From Sciurus carolinensis (lineage: Eukaryota > Chordata > Mammalia > Rodentia > Sciuridae): 64,000 nucleotides of DNA. Below are positions 47,765 through 59,202 of the stretch, piece after piece. The first letter of the stretch is position 1. Each line of letters begins with the position of its first letter. The DNA is taken from positions 85,555,758 to 85,619,757 of the forward strand of contig NC_062217.1 in assembly GCF_902686445.1 (NCBI RefSeq), given 5' to 3'. The notes under the pieces were generated by a model. The model was not told the DNA's origin. It did not search any database and saw only the letters and a program-made list of their open reading frames with translations. The translations under genes were made by a program, and so were the position numbers.

Positions 47765-48251
47765 AAGAATTCTGTCAACGTTTTATTTCATTCTAGCCCC
47801 TGAACTACAATCCCAGTCCCTGGAATATAATTTCACTGTTTAGTATTTTATGACTTGATTATAGCTCAGTTCTGATTGTTTAAATCCTAATAATACATAA
47901 CCAGTGTTTAAATTTTATAGAATTCTTGTACTTGAGATAGTGTTTGGATTTAGAACAAAGCTTATTTACTGTCATAACTATTATTCCATGCAACATCCCT
48001 GATATGGTTTATAATGCTATCATTAGAAACATAAACAGACCCTATGAGCCCAGGGTTCAAAAACGAATGCTAGAGTGAGGTGAAAAAGATTGCCCTTCAA
48101 CCCCTTATAAGTGAGAGGAGTTCCCCAAATGTCAACCCACAAGGAATACTACTGCATTAATTCAGTTTCAAAAATATGTATTAACAGCTACCATGTGTCA
48201 GGTGTGGTGTATAATATGTATGCATTACTTAGCATTAAGAATTTGGAAATT

Positions 48252-48335
48252 CAGGGATGAGATGTAGCTCAGTTATACAACACTTATCTAGCATGTGCAG
48301 GCCTTGGATTCTATCAAGCATTGCAAAACCAAAAA
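48252..48335 (+). mobile_element. ID-type SINE (diverged)
   Basis: The plus-strand body tgagatgtagctcagttata and ttggattctatcaagcattg ends in an A-rich stretch. Confidence 0.75.
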
Positions 48336-48565
48336 AACAAAAACCGAGCATTTACAAAGGAAGAAAGTATGTTAACCAAAGTAAAACATTTAAAAACTTG
48401 TTCTGTAAATTACAACCTGTTCATGTTTTTGTGGGGGTAGGTTTTTTTTTTTTTTTTTTTTTTTTAATTCATCTCTCTAGGATTCTACTAACAGCTGCAA
48501 TACTTGTCTACCTAATCAATTTCTCTAGGGGGATTTCAGAAGCCAGGAATACTGTCAGCTTCTGA

Positions 48566-48610
48566 AAGTTAGGTTAATTTTGCTACTGTGAAGTTAGGTT
48601 AATTTTGCTA
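48566..48610 (+). repeat. Short tandem duplication (25-bp period)
   Basis: aagttaggttaattttgcta occurs exactly twice, at 48566-48585 and 48591-48610. Confidence 0.9.
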
Positions 48611-48729
48611 AAGACTAGCTAAGAAAACAAATAGCCTTCATTGGAAATATGGAACCCAGAGTTCGTAAGGCTAAGGAGCTTCTTAAATTTTTATTCTTTA
48701 GAAATAAAATTTCTCACCCATTTCATTGC

Positions 48730-48953
48730 ATTTTTTTTCTGTCTGTCTCTCTGTCTATATACTGGGATTTGGAACCCAGGGCCTGACACATACTGTCTAA
48801 GCACTGTACTTCTGGACTATATCCCTAACCCTTTTTGTTTTTTATTTTGAGACTGGATCTCACTAAGTTGCTCAGTCTGGTCTCAAATTTGTGATCCTCC
48901 TGCTTCAGCCTCCTGAGTAGCCAGGATTATAGGCATATACTACCATACTAGGC
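48730..48953 (-). mobile_element. B1-ID dimeric SINE
   Basis: The minus-strand ID half (actggactatatccctaacc-like head) is followed by a B1 half: gagactggatctcactaagt and ttcagcctcctgagtagcca. Confidence 0.85.
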
Positions 48954-49007
48954 AAATCATACTTTTCTTGTATAATTCTCATTATGTAAACATATGAAAA
49001 TAATTTG

Positions 49008-49087
49008 GGGTTGAGGAATATAGCCCAGTGGTAGAGTTTGCCTAGCATATGGGAGACCCTGGGTTTAATCCCCAGCACCAGGGAGGG
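49008..49087 (+). mobile_element. ID-type SINE
   Basis: The plus-strand body ggaatatagcccagtggtag and ctgggtttaatccccagcac is clear, with a very short tail. Confidence 0.82.
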
Positions 49088-49339
49088 AGGAATGGTGATA
49101 AGGAAAGTAAGATTTGATGATCAACAGAAGGAGATTTCAATTTCATGAAGAAAATTTGGTTATTTGCTGTTCATGGGAAAAAATGTAGTGGGAAGAATTA
49201 TAGCAAATATCTACTAGTAACCATCATTCTATCATTGATGAGGATAGATTTGGAGTTGTTTGCAGTATAATAACCAAACTTACAACTACCCTAGTATGAT
49301 ATTTATCTTTTATGCTTTTACAGTGTCTGACATTTGATT

Positions 49340-49810
49340 TATGCAGCTGGATAGAAATATAAAGACATATCTTAGTGCAATTCTAGGTTCACAGCAAAAT
49401 CTGAGTGAAAATACAGAGTTCCATATTCCCCCTAATAGCAACATGCACAGACAGCCTCCTCCCCATCAGCCTCCCTTCATCAGTATCCCTCCTCAGAATG
49501 TGGTACATTTTTTAGAATTGATGAACCTACACTGACTCATCATTATAGCCCAGAGTCCATCATTTCCATTAGGGTTCCTTCTTAGTGTTGTAAATTCTGT
49601 GGGTTTGAATAAGTGTACGATGTGTCCACCATTGTAGTATCATACAGAATAGTTTCACTGCCTTAAAGATCAAATCCTCTGTGTTCCACTTATTTATGCC
49701 ACCTGACCCCCTCAGCCCCTGAAAACCACTAATCTTTTTACTGTTTCTGTAGTTTCTAGAATGTCATATAGTTGGAAACATACAACAATGTTAGATTTTA
49801 ATCTCTCAAA
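49340..49810 (-). mobile_element. Old L1 fragment, minus orientation (probable)
   Basis: Antisense L1 wording such as ccccctaatagcaacatgca, gaaaaccactaatcttttta and gaatgtcatatagttggaaa. Confidence 0.5.
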
Positions 49811-51347
49811 TTCAGTATGTCAAGGGTGGGGGACAGATTGACACTCTGAAAATGTTCTTTCCAAAGCTTTGTTTGGCAACATTTTCACACAAAAATTAAC
49901 CACTGCTTTTGAATTATATATTCAACATAATTACCAAACAATGAAAACAGGATTTTTTTTTTTCTGTGTCTGAAGGGCTGCATATTCACTCCTTACACAC
50001 TTGCAAGTTAATTATGGGCACTGAAAGAGAAGTGCTGATATCATATTTTGATTACCTTCCCCACCCTCCATTTCCAAATGGAGTAAAGTGGGGTCAAGTA
50101 GTCTCATAAGCTCTAAGCCCCTCTCCAAAGCCTTTCTGGCAACAGGCCTGACAATACCGTGTGCATGAGCACATAGTGTCTAGCTTGGTCTCCTTAGTCA
50201 TCTTGTGCACGTGCTGCTGGCTTGGCTGCTGGGTTTTGGCCAGAGTGACTATGGAGCAGGGCCAAAGTATTATGAAAAAGAGCTAGGTTAGGTTTCAGTT
50301 CTCTGTGATTACATTGGAAGATCTAGTTGCCAATTGTCATCAACCACATTTCTCACACTTTGCCTGATGAGTTACTTGTACTGGTATTCAAAGGGAATCA
50401 GTTTTTTTTTCAGGGGTCTATAGTTTTTATTTTAAATTGCCATCCAATGAGTAGGAACTCTTAAAGTCTGCCTGTGATCTTCTCTTTTGTCTGTATCAGG
50501 GCTTTATAAAAGGGATCATTGAAACCTCTTTCAATGATAGACAGTTATATAAGATTTTTACATTTTATTTAAACTTTTCAGGGTATCAGCTATGATAACA
50601 TGTATTCAATATACACTAAAAAACAACAAGTAATTCTTAGAAAGTGTTCTACTTCTTTTCCTTTTGAGTCGTAGGTCAGAGGATGCTGTTCCTAAGTTCC
50701 TTTTAAGATATGTTACCAGTCTGTTTATTTTGGCAAGATAAACTGTTAAGACCTAACAAATGATGTCTGCGAAGCACATGCTTTGTTAAGTATATAAACA
50801 GGCCACAGATGTTTCTATGGGAAGAAAGTGTTTTATTCATCTGTGTTCCAGTGTTTAGCTCTTAGCACTTCATACATTTTTGTTGAAGGAATAAAACCAC
50901 CTTCTCCCCCCACTAGTAGCAAACCAAGCACAATGCTTAGGCATTTTAGTACTATTTTTGATTATTTATATTTATTCTGTCATTCACCCTTAATCATATG
51001 TGACTTTATGATGTCCAACATAACATATGTAGTTCTAAAACAAAATAACTATGCGTGAACCCACAACTCAAGAGCATTAGCAGTATCTGCTTGATCCTAC
51101 TAGCATATTCTATCCAAGGCTTATCTCCCTCACTGTTCCCCTACTCTACCCCCAACAGCAGAGATGACTCCTGGTCTGAAGTTTTATCACTTCTTTGCTT
51201 TGAAATTTTTAATCATATGTATGTATTCCTATAAGTTATATCATTGAATATTATACCACAGTTTATCCATTCTCTTGTAAATTAATTTTTAATGTTGCTA
51301 TAAATATTCTTTTATATTTTTGGAAGTTTTTCTTTTTCCTTTTCTTT

Positions 51348-51353
<6 letters not shown>

Positions 51354-51378
<25 letters not shown>
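51354..51378 (+). repeat. TG microsatellite
   Basis: An uninterrupted TG run of about 12 units. Confidence 0.9.
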
Positions 51379-51729
51379 AACTGAACCCAGAGGCCCACAC
51401 GTTAGCTAACCCTTTTGAGAATTTTTCTAAGGTATAAACTTAGGAATGAAATTTTTGGATTATAAGTTATGTAAATGTTCGCTTTTATAAGATAGTGTCA
51501 AGTTATTTACTCAAGTAATTGGGTCTATATACATGTTCGTAGTGGTGTGTATGAGTTTTCATTGATCCATTTCCTCTCCAGCACTAAATGCTAAACAAGT
51601 TAAAATAGGGTCTTTGCTTTCTCAACTACTAATAATATTAAGCTTCTTTTCATATATATGCAATTCTTATGATTCCTCTTTTGAAATGCTTGTTCCTGTC
51701 CACTGCTGTTTTTGTTTTGTTGTTATTAA

Positions 51730-51822
51730 TACTGTTGTTTGTCTATGTAGTGCTGGGGTAAAACCCAGGTCTTTTGTACATTTTAGGCAAGTGCTCTATG
51801 ACTAGGTATAAAATATAGTCCT
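51730..51822 (-). mobile_element. ID-type SINE (degenerate)
   Basis: The minus-strand tagtgctggggtaaaaccca and ttaggcaagtgctctatgac are recognisable; the head is strongly eroded. Confidence 0.65.
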
Positions 51823-52135
51823 CCCTTGCCCATTTTCCTGTTGGGTTGTTGGTCTTAATGATTTTTACAGATTCCTTTTTATGTTCTGTATGCTAATTTT
51901 TTGTTGGTTTTATGTGTTGCAGATCTAGTCCCTTGGTTTTTTTTGTTGGTTTGTTTGTTTCCCTTTCACTTATGGTCTTTCCCCTTAATTTGGAATAAGT
52001 TTAACTATAGCAGATTTGCAAAGATACAGAACAGAGAGTTTCCACATACCTTGTACCCACTTTCCCCCTGATATTATCATCTTACATAACCAATATCCCT
52101 TGGTATTATAAATTAACATTGGTATATTTTTGATG

Positions 52136-52203
52136 ATTTCTACTGAAGTTCTAAGATGATAATATCATGAAAGGCAAAAAATGAAGTATTTAGAAGGAAA
52201 CAC
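52136..52203 (+). repeat. Long inverted repeat, left arm (68 bp)
   Basis: This arm pairs with 52386-52453, with two mismatches in 68 bases. The 182-bp spacer is single copy. In the XPO4 pre-mRNA the two arms could fold into a long hairpin. Confidence 0.92.
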
Positions 52204-52385
52204 TTCATCCAGACTTTATTTGAATTCCACCAATTTTTCCACCAATATCCTCTTCCTGTTCCAGGATACCCCATTGCTTTGTGATAGCCTGTGATGAACA
52301 CATGTTCCTCATCTTACTGTAGTTGAGATGATGATGATGATAATTTCCTTTGCAATTTTAGTTCTTTCGTTAGACCTTATCTCTT

Positions 52386-52453
52386 GTGTTTCCTTCTAAA
52401 TACTTCATGGTTTGCCTTTCATGATATTATCATCTTAGAACTTCAGTAGAAAT
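52386..52453 (-). repeat. Long inverted repeat, right arm (68 bp)
   Basis: This is the reverse complement of 52136-52203 except for two bases (gg in ttcatggtttgcc against tt). Confidence 0.92.
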
Positions 52454-52916
52454 CCAGTTGGATTTTTTTATGTAGATAACAGGATTTTCCAGCACATTTA
52501 TTGAATAAGGCTTTATTTCTTGATGATCTTCCAGACCATTTCTATCACATACCTTGCTTTAATGTATAAGTAGCTATGTCTGTTTATTTCTGTACTTCTA
52601 TATAACTTTAGTTCTAACAGGAAGTCTGGCTAGGTAGTAGACATGTTCCATCACCTCAGTTTTCATCGAAAGAATCTTGAGTCCTCTATTCTTCCATGTA
52701 AATTTTCAGTTCATCAAGTTGAATTGTGGTTGGTATTGTAATGAATATTTACAAAGAGTGGGCATCTCTACTGTATTAACTTTCTCTGTTCGTGATTGTG
52801 ACATTTTTGTATATTAATTTAGATCTTATATTATTGCCTTTCAATAAAGAATAAATTTTTCTTAAGAACTTGTATTTTTGTTGATAACATGTCATATCTT
52901 TGTAAACTTCATTTTT

Positions 52917-53093
52917 TTTTATTGTAAACAAATGGGATACATGTTGTTTCTCTGTTTGTACATGGAGTAGAGGCATACCATTTGTGTAATCATAAATTTA
53001 CATAGGGTAATGTCGTTTGCCTCATTCTGTTATTTTTTCCCTTCCTCCCCACCCATCCCACCCCTCTTTTCCTCTATACAGTCCTTCCTTCTT
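52917..53093 (-). mobile_element. 5'-truncated L1 3' end, minus orientation
   Basis: Read on the minus strand, it has a G-rich stretch (reverse of cccacccatcccacccctct) followed by AT-rich sequence and an AATAAA-type A-tail, as in an L1 3' UTR. Direct repeats taaacttcattttt at 52903-52916 and 53094-53107 flank it. Confidence 0.75.
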
Positions 53094-53107
53094 TAAACTT
53101 CATTTTT

Positions 53108-53248
53108 TTAAGAAATATTTTTTAGTTGTAGATGGACACAATGCTTTTATTTTATTTATTTATTTTTATGTGGCAGTGAGGATGGAACCCAGTGCCTCAC
53201 ATGGACTAGGTGAGCCCAATACCACTGAGCCACAACCCCAGCCCCAAG
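53108..53248 (-). mobile_element. ID-type SINE (long tail), at the same target site as the L1
   Basis: The tail ttttagttgtagatggacac, a slightly deleted body (gtggcagtgaggatggaacc) and the head ccacaaccccagcccc. Flanked by taaacttcattttt at 53094-53107 and 53249-53262. Confidence 0.9.
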
Positions 53249-53352
53249 TAAACTTCATTTTTCAGATTACTTCTGGCATAAGAAATGCAGTTAGTATTTG
53301 TGTATTGAGCTGTTTAGTAACATTTCAGAATTTTTATTGATTCTAATAACTT

Positions 53353-53557
53353 TTTACCCCCCATACTGGGGATTGAACTCAGAGGTACTTTACCACTGAG
53401 CCACATCCCCAGCTCTGTTTTATATTTTATTTGGAGACAGACTCTCATGGAGTTGCTTAGTGCCTCGCTATTGCTGAGGCTGTCTTTGAACTTGAGGTTC
53501 TTCTGCCCCAGCCTCTCGAGCTGCTGGGATTATAGATGTACATCTCCACACCTGGCT
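53353..53557 (-). mobile_element. B1-ID dimeric SINE
   Basis: The minus-strand ID half (actggggattgaactcagag, gccacatccccagctc) is followed by a B1 half (cagcctctcgagctgctggg). Confidence 0.9.
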
Positions 53558-53706
53558 CCTACCCCTTTTTATTTATTATCTTGAGACATGGTCTTGCTCA
53601 GTGGCTTAGGGTCTCACGAAGTTGCTGAAGCTGTCCTTGAATTTATAATCCTCCTGCCTCAGTCTCCTAAATTGCTGGGATTATAGGCATGCCGTCACTG
53701 TGCCCA
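53558..53706 (-). mobile_element. Additional B1-like monomer
   Basis: A second minus-strand 7SL-derived unit directly abuts the dimer: gagacatggtcttgctcagt, cctgcctcagtctcctaaat, gggattataggcatgccgtc. The three-part array could be one trimer or two insertions. Confidence 0.8.
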
Positions 53707-53789
53707 ACTGATAATTCGTCTTCAGAGTCTTTGGTTTTCTGTGGATAAAAATATCTGCTGTGAATAATGACAGTATGTTTTTTTCTTTT

Positions 53790-54330
53790 CAATCTTTTGT
53801 TATTGTTTATTTCTTACTTCCTCTTGTATCCTGATGAAAATAAGTAGTAATAGAAGATACCTTTTGTTTCATCATAAAGAACAATGTTTGCTGTAGGATG
53901 TTGAGCTGTTATTTATGAGTATTGATATTAATTAAAAGCTTATCTGCTTAATCTATTAATGTGATAAATTGCATATCTAGATTTTTCTAATGTTAAAAAT
54001 TACCCTGCCTTTCTGAGTTGAGTCCAACTTGATCATGGTATGTCATTTTTTTTAATGCTCCATTGGATTTGCTTGGTATCAAAGTTACACCAGCTTCTCG
54101 TGTTATTCTCAAACTCATTCTCTTTGGATTAGTTTGTATAAAATTGGTTGTTTTTGTTTTTGTTTGGTTCTGAGTAGTTGAGAAGGTCTCACCCATAAAT
54201 CTACTGAAACTGCTATTTTTTTTGGGGGAAAAATTTTAGATTTTTAAATGGTTATATATGGGAATATTCATATTTTTCTTTTTATCCCTTGATCCAGTTT
54301 GCCAAGATAGATTTTTGTAGGAATTTGTCA
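53790..54330 (-). mobile_element. Old L1 ORF2 fragment, minus orientation
   Basis: Antisense L1 wording such as gtaggatgttgagctgttat, cttaatctattaatgtgata and ctgagttgagtccaacttga. Confidence 0.55.
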
Positions 54331-55334
54331 GTTTCTTACAAGTTAAGTTTTTGCTTTTATTTTGTTCTTCACATTCATAATTTGAATTTCTTTACTAATA
54401 TTATAAAGATGGTATACACATTGGAAAAAGTAATTCAAACAATGTACAAAGTTAAAATTATCCAAAGTTTCTATCAACTGTCACATATAATTGTACTATC
54501 ATTCAAATGACTGTCTTTCCTGGCATGTCTTGATTCACATGTAGAACTTCTTAAAATTCTAATTATGAAATTTTAATACTTGTTGAGAAAAGCAAAAAAT
54601 TAGAAGTAAACCAAGTTACTTGTAGTTTCATCTTCCAAAACTTACAGTTCAGATGGATTTTTTCAAGGTTTTAAGGCATAAATTAGACTTAAAATCTTTG
54701 CTTTTCATTAATATTATAAGCCATTTCTTATGTCCTTAGCTAGTAAACAGCGGGAAATTGGTTCAGTAAATCAATTTACTATTTATTCCACTATTTTAAG
54801 TTGCTACAGCAACTTTCTTACATATAAAACACCTTGTGACGTTCTTGTTCAGAAGATACTCCTAAGTAAGTTTCATTTTCAGTTAACCCTTCAATCAGCC
54901 CTCCTTACCCCACCTCCCTGGCCCCACATTTAGGCTTCTCTGCACAACTGCTTTTCCATAAATCAGTCTTTTGGAAAGTGGTTAACTCCTAGAGAGAAGC
55001 ATGAAAAGTAATGAGCAGTTCAAACAATATTAGAGTTCCTTTTTATAGCTTTCTTTGTTCCATATAAGACTTCTTTCTGGTGGCTTATATAAAGAACATT
55101 TTAAACGAAATAGTCTTTTAAAACTTGCAAAAAAGAATCAGGATAAAATCAAAGACAATTAGAAGAAAAGAATAGCTCTGATAAACTGTGATTTTTAGTT
55201 TTCTTCCAGACTATATTCCTCTACATGGCTTCCAAACTCTTGTCTTTACACATTTGGCTTCTCTGATACTACACATTCCTGGTATTTCTCCTGCCTCAGT
55301 GCCTTCCTCAGGCTCCTATGTGGGTTCTTTCTTT

Positions 55335-55425
55335 GTCCTTATTTTAATTTTTTTGTGATGCTTCGCATCAGACCAGGGCCTCTTGTATACCAGGTAAGCA
55401 CTGTGACACTGGGCTGTAAACTCCA
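55335..55425 (-). mobile_element. ID-type SINE (degenerate)
   Basis: The minus-strand body gtgatgcttcgcatcagacc and the section accaggtaagcactgtgaca are recognisable but diverged. Confidence 0.65.
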
Positions 55426-55539
55426 TCCTCTGTCCTTAGTTTTTTACCAACACGTTCCTTTTAGGTCAGTGCTCCTGGTTTTATGATTTTTAAATTAAAT
55501 ATTTAGGTAACTATATGCCACATTTGCATTTCCAGTCCT

Positions 55540-56080
55540 GACCTCGTCCCTCCAATCCAGATGTATATCAGTTAATTGAACATCTCACTTGAATTCCTTA
55601 TTTGCATCTTATACTGAACATGTCCAAAAGAGAAACCTTCCTTTCCCTGTACATGTTATTTCATTCAGTCTTTAGCATTTTAGGAAATAGGCCACCATCT
55701 TTCCAGCTGCTCAGGATAAAATTTCAGATTCCACCTTTGCTTTTTCTTTTCCCTCAGACTTTCATTTTCCTTCCTCCAAAGTCTGTACTCAGTCTGGCCA
55801 CTTGTCAACACCTCCCTGCTACCCCAGGTCTCCATCATACTTTGCGGTGTAGGCGGTATGCTTTTCTTTTAAAGAGCTTTATCATGTGTTACCATCTCTG
55901 TTTATAACATTGCAGTGGCTTTTTGCTGCAGTTAGAAGAAAACCCAGTCTCCTGGTCACTGAATTTCAATGCCCTCTGAATCTGTTCTTCCTGCCACCTC
56001 CATCCTCACCTCAGGTTATTTCGTGACCTATCCCCTGTATATTCCAGGTCCACTATCATTCTTTCTGTTGTGTGAAATTC
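55540..56080. repeat. L2-like fragment (probable)
   Basis: The wording actgaacatgtccaaaagag, then ctcagtctggccacttgtca, then aatctgttcttcctgccacc resembles old L2-type sequence. Confidence 0.4.
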
Positions 56081-56883
56081 CTAGCTTATTCCTACCTCCT
56101 GACTTTTTTTAACTTTTAAAGGTAAAATGACCTTTTAGCAAATTAGCTCTGCCCAGGCAGATTTTGTACCACAAAATAGCTCTGTAAAATAACCTGTTGA
56201 TGTGGATTATCTCCCTTAACCTGTGTGTCTGAAAATTTCTCCCTTATTTTTAGTAGTTTAATTTTGGTATAAAACTTTAACTCAGAAACAACAGTTCTTT
56301 ATGAACAAGAAAGAATGAGATAAAAGGAAATTAGGAATAGGGAGCTCAGTAATTTTACTAAGTCTGTGCAGAAAAGAGTGTGTGTGTATAACATCATGTA
56401 AGTTTTCCACATTTCCTTTGTAGGAAGAAAACTGTACCAATGGAACTAAACAACAAAAGGCGGGGGGCACAAATTAATTCATTTCCACTCACGAAGTGTT
56501 TGTGATTATTAAACTTTTAATTTTTCTTCAGTGAAGGGACAGTTTTGATACTTCTCTAATATTACAAAATGAGTCAGATAGGTAGGAAGTGACCATTTTA
56601 CCTTTTTATTCTAGCATTTTTTTCTTATTTACTATAGAAAAATATTAATACTTTTTTATTTGAAAAATACATGTTCCCAAAAGTCCTGAACAGGTAGTCT
56701 TCTAAAATACACAGTAGTTTCAGATTGCATAAGAATTATTCAGATTAAGTTAGAAAGATTTTAGAAAATTTAACAATAAGAATCATAAATTTTTTTTTTA
56801 AAGGAAAAATATATAAACTATGTGACTATGATGCCCATTTTCTTTCTCTGGACATATGTTTTATGAATGTTCTTTTCTTTTAG

Positions 56884-57060
56884 CTTGATAAGGATGATAT
56901 GGTATATATGGAAGCATATGATAAATTGTTGGAGTCCTGGTTAACTTTGGTCCAAGACGACAAACATTTCCACAAAGGCTTTTTTACCCAACATGCAGTT
57001 CAAGTTTTTAATTCCTATATTCACTGCCACCTAGCTGCTCCAGATGGCACAAGGAATTTG
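56884..57060 (+). CDS. XPO4: XPO4 coding exon (ninth in window)
   Basis: The acceptor is ttcttttag|CTTGAT and the donor is AATTTG|gtaagt; both boundaries are phase 0. Its 59 codons encode LDKDDMVYMEAYDKLLESW...LAAPDGTRNL, about residues 392-450. It begins the group of four closely spaced exons at the right of the window. Confidence 0.96.
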
Positions 57061-57615
57061 GTAAGTTTTAAGCCAGGTGGTAATTAAAAATCATCATAGG
57101 CTCTGTTTCATCTTATAATAATATATAAAACTAGAAATTTAAGATAGACTCCCCACTGAGAAAATTTGCTGAGTTCAAAAGTGGTCCTTGTTGTATAAAT
57201 GGGTTCTTATATGGGGAAGAAAGTTGCTTATAGTCACCTCCTTTCAGTTTTCATTTACCTACCTTTGTCTTGTTAGTTTTGCAGTGCTAATGAATGACTT
57301 CCTATATTCCAAAGGACCAGAAATCTTAAAGATCATCTTATTGACAAGTGAAATTCTCCAGTGTGGGAGGTGGGTTGTGGGTGTGCAGTTAGCTGTGTTT
57401 ACTTCATGCACTGGGGAGTGATATTTCTACATCCTTCTGTATTGTGCCTCTCTTATGATAGCCACTAGAGCTGTTGTCATGGTTAGCAAGGAGTCCATAG
57501 ATAGCTGCACTTGAAGTTTGACTTTGTCCAGCCCTTTCCATATTTTATAGGGCCTCAGAAAATCCTGAACAAGATAGTGCAGTTCCTCAATGTTATTTTC
57601 TTTCACCTGTAATAG
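57061..57615 (+). other. XPO4: XPO4 intron 9 of window (GT-AG)
   Basis: This 555-bp intron has donor gtaagt and acceptor cctgtaatag. No recognisable repeat or gene was seen. Confidence 0.92.
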
Positions 57616-57758
57616 ACCGCCAATGGTGTAGCCTCTCGTGAGGAAGAAGAAATAAGTGAACTTCAAGAAGATGATCGAGACCAGTTTTCTGATCAACTCG
57701 CCAGTGTAGGAATGCTAGGAAGAATTGCTGCAGAACACTGTATACCTCTTCTGACAAG
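57616..57758 (+). CDS. XPO4: XPO4 coding exon (tenth in window), acidic segment
   Basis: The acceptor is ctgtaatag|ACCGCC and the donor is ACAAG|gtacac. It encodes TANGVASREEEEISEL...RIAAEHCIPLLT, about residues 451-497, plus two bases of Ser498. The first half is a run of acidic residues (REEEEISELQEDDRDQ), probably a loop or helix end in the solenoid. A role in cargo or Ran contact is possible but cannot be read from sequence alone. Confidence 0.96.
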
Positions 57759-58261
57759 GTACACACAGTCCAAAGAAACCCCATGGAGCAAATAGTCTGT
57801 ATTCACAATTCCCTGGAGAGCACTTGAAGTGTTTAAAGACTTTAAACACCCCACCCCGTATCCTAGCACACTGGACCAATGGACAGAAACATACCCATGA
57901 TTGCATTCTTTGGCTTATACATTTGGAGCCCAGGCACTACAACATAGATGGCAGAGAGATTATGGAAAACATGGTCTGAGTAACGATTTGACCCATACCA
58001 ATAAAAAATTGGAATAACCAGTTTTCAAATTCCTGTTATAAACCCTGATTGTTTGTAAAGCATTGTTTTACTTCTGTGTCATAAACAGTAAATCAGAATT
58101 CCTATAGTGCTATGAGAACAATTGTGTACTATAATGCTTTTGTATATTTGTTTTTGTGCTAAGTCTTAATTTATATTGTCTAGTATAGGAAGTTATAAAT
58201 TGTTCTTCATCTTTGTGTTTTGAGCTTCACAAAGCTAATTGTTTTGTTTTCTCTTTTTTAG
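57759..58261 (+). other. XPO4: XPO4 intron 10 of window (GT-AG)
   Basis: This 503-bp intron has donor gtacac and acceptor ctcttttttag. Nothing else was recognised. Confidence 0.92.
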
Positions 58262-58407
58262 TTTATTAGAAGAAAGAGTAACAAGACTCCATGGTCAGTT
58301 ACAACGACATCAGCAACAATTACTTGCTTCACCTGGTTCAAGCACCATTGATAACAAAATGCTTGATGATCTCTATGAAGATATTCACTGGCTTATTTTA
58401 GTTACAG
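58262..58407 (+). CDS. XPO4: XPO4 coding exon (eleventh in window)
   Basis: The acceptor is ctcttttttag|TTTATT. The first base completes Ser498, then it encodes LLEERVTRLHGQLQRHQQQ...EDIHWLILVT, about residues 499-546, plus one base of Gly547. It contains a Gln/His-rich helix followed by a Ser/Pro/Gly linker. The donor ACAG|gttggt is weak for a GT-AG intron, because positions +3 to +6 depart from the usual aagt. Confidence 0.95.
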
Positions 58408-59202
58408 GTTGGTTAGTTGTTTCTTTTTAAAATGTAGTTGTCAACTAAACAGTTTAAGCGCTAAAAAAACAATAGTCATTCATAGTATTGGATGAAATTT
58501 GGGTACAGTGTTATTTGCCACAGAGCTTTGGATGTATTTTTAAAAAAAATCCTGGCTAACGATGTTTTCATTGCCTATTGCACACCAGATGTTTTATGTG
58601 AATCTCATCATACTGTACTGAATTCATACTGTTAAGTGTTGTTACTGTAACCATCATCATCGTTGTCCCCATCGAACAGACTAGGAAGTTGAGAGTGTAA
58701 GAAACTAGACCAAGGTCACATTGCTATTAATTTTTGGAAGCAAGAGTGCAAATGTAGGCAGTATGGCTTTTAGGATTTTCTTCCTTATCCACCATACTAT
58801 TAGTGTTTCTTTATTTTAAGTAATCAGGGAAAATCTTGACTTTTGGAAAAGCATTCTTCAATATTGATTTCTAGTATAAAGAAATAGCAGAAATCATATT
58901 AACTTTACAGATGATATTACTGAAAATTATTAAAAGGTAGTGGATTAAAATGCCTACATGTCACTATGAACTATAAAATTGATGAACAAAACATTTGTCC
59001 TTTGCTGTATTTTTGAGGGTTGATAATCTGAGAAATTGAGTTTCTTCTCATCAACTTGAAATTAACAGATTAATAGTTACAATTTACTTTTACATCAATT
59101 TATGTGATGTATATAAATCAAATAAAACTGAAAACATTTATAGTGCAATTTGGTAAATGTAGATTTGTTAAGTGTTCATTTTTAATTTTTTTTAAACTGA
59201 AG
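58408..59202 (+). other. XPO4: XPO4 intron 11 of window (GT-AG, weak donor)
   Basis: This 795-bp intron has the weak donor gttggt and an acceptor preceded by a T-rich tract and aaactgaag. A MIR-like fragment sits at about 58640-58800. Confidence 0.9.
58640..58800 (-). repeat. MIR-like fragment
   Basis: The core ccaaggtcacattgctatta, with aacagactaggaagttgaga before it, matches the MIR/L2 shared core. Confidence 0.5.

Larger units (their letters stand above)
51180..52760 (-). mobile_element. Old L1 fragments, minus orientation (probable, composite)
   Basis: Antisense L1-like wording runs through ttgctataaatattctttta, gcagatttgcaaagatacag and ctgttccaggataccccatt. An eroded ID SINE and a long inverted repeat lie inside it. 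Boundaries are approximate. Confidence 0.5.
43624..56883 (+). other. XPO4: XPO4 intron 8 of window (GT-AG)
   Basis: This is 13,260 bp. It contains ID and B1-ID SINEs from about 44925 to 55425, a MIR at about 45750-45960, old antisense L1 pieces (about 49340-49810, 51180-52760 and 53790-54330), a 68-bp inverted repeat, a young L1 3' end with a SINE at the same target site, and an L2-like stretch (about 55540-56080). No exon was recognised. Confidence 0.9.

Noticed and set aside
57427..57906. Minus-strand open frames around exon ten
   Set aside because: These are antisense shadows of the XPO4 exon and its flanks.
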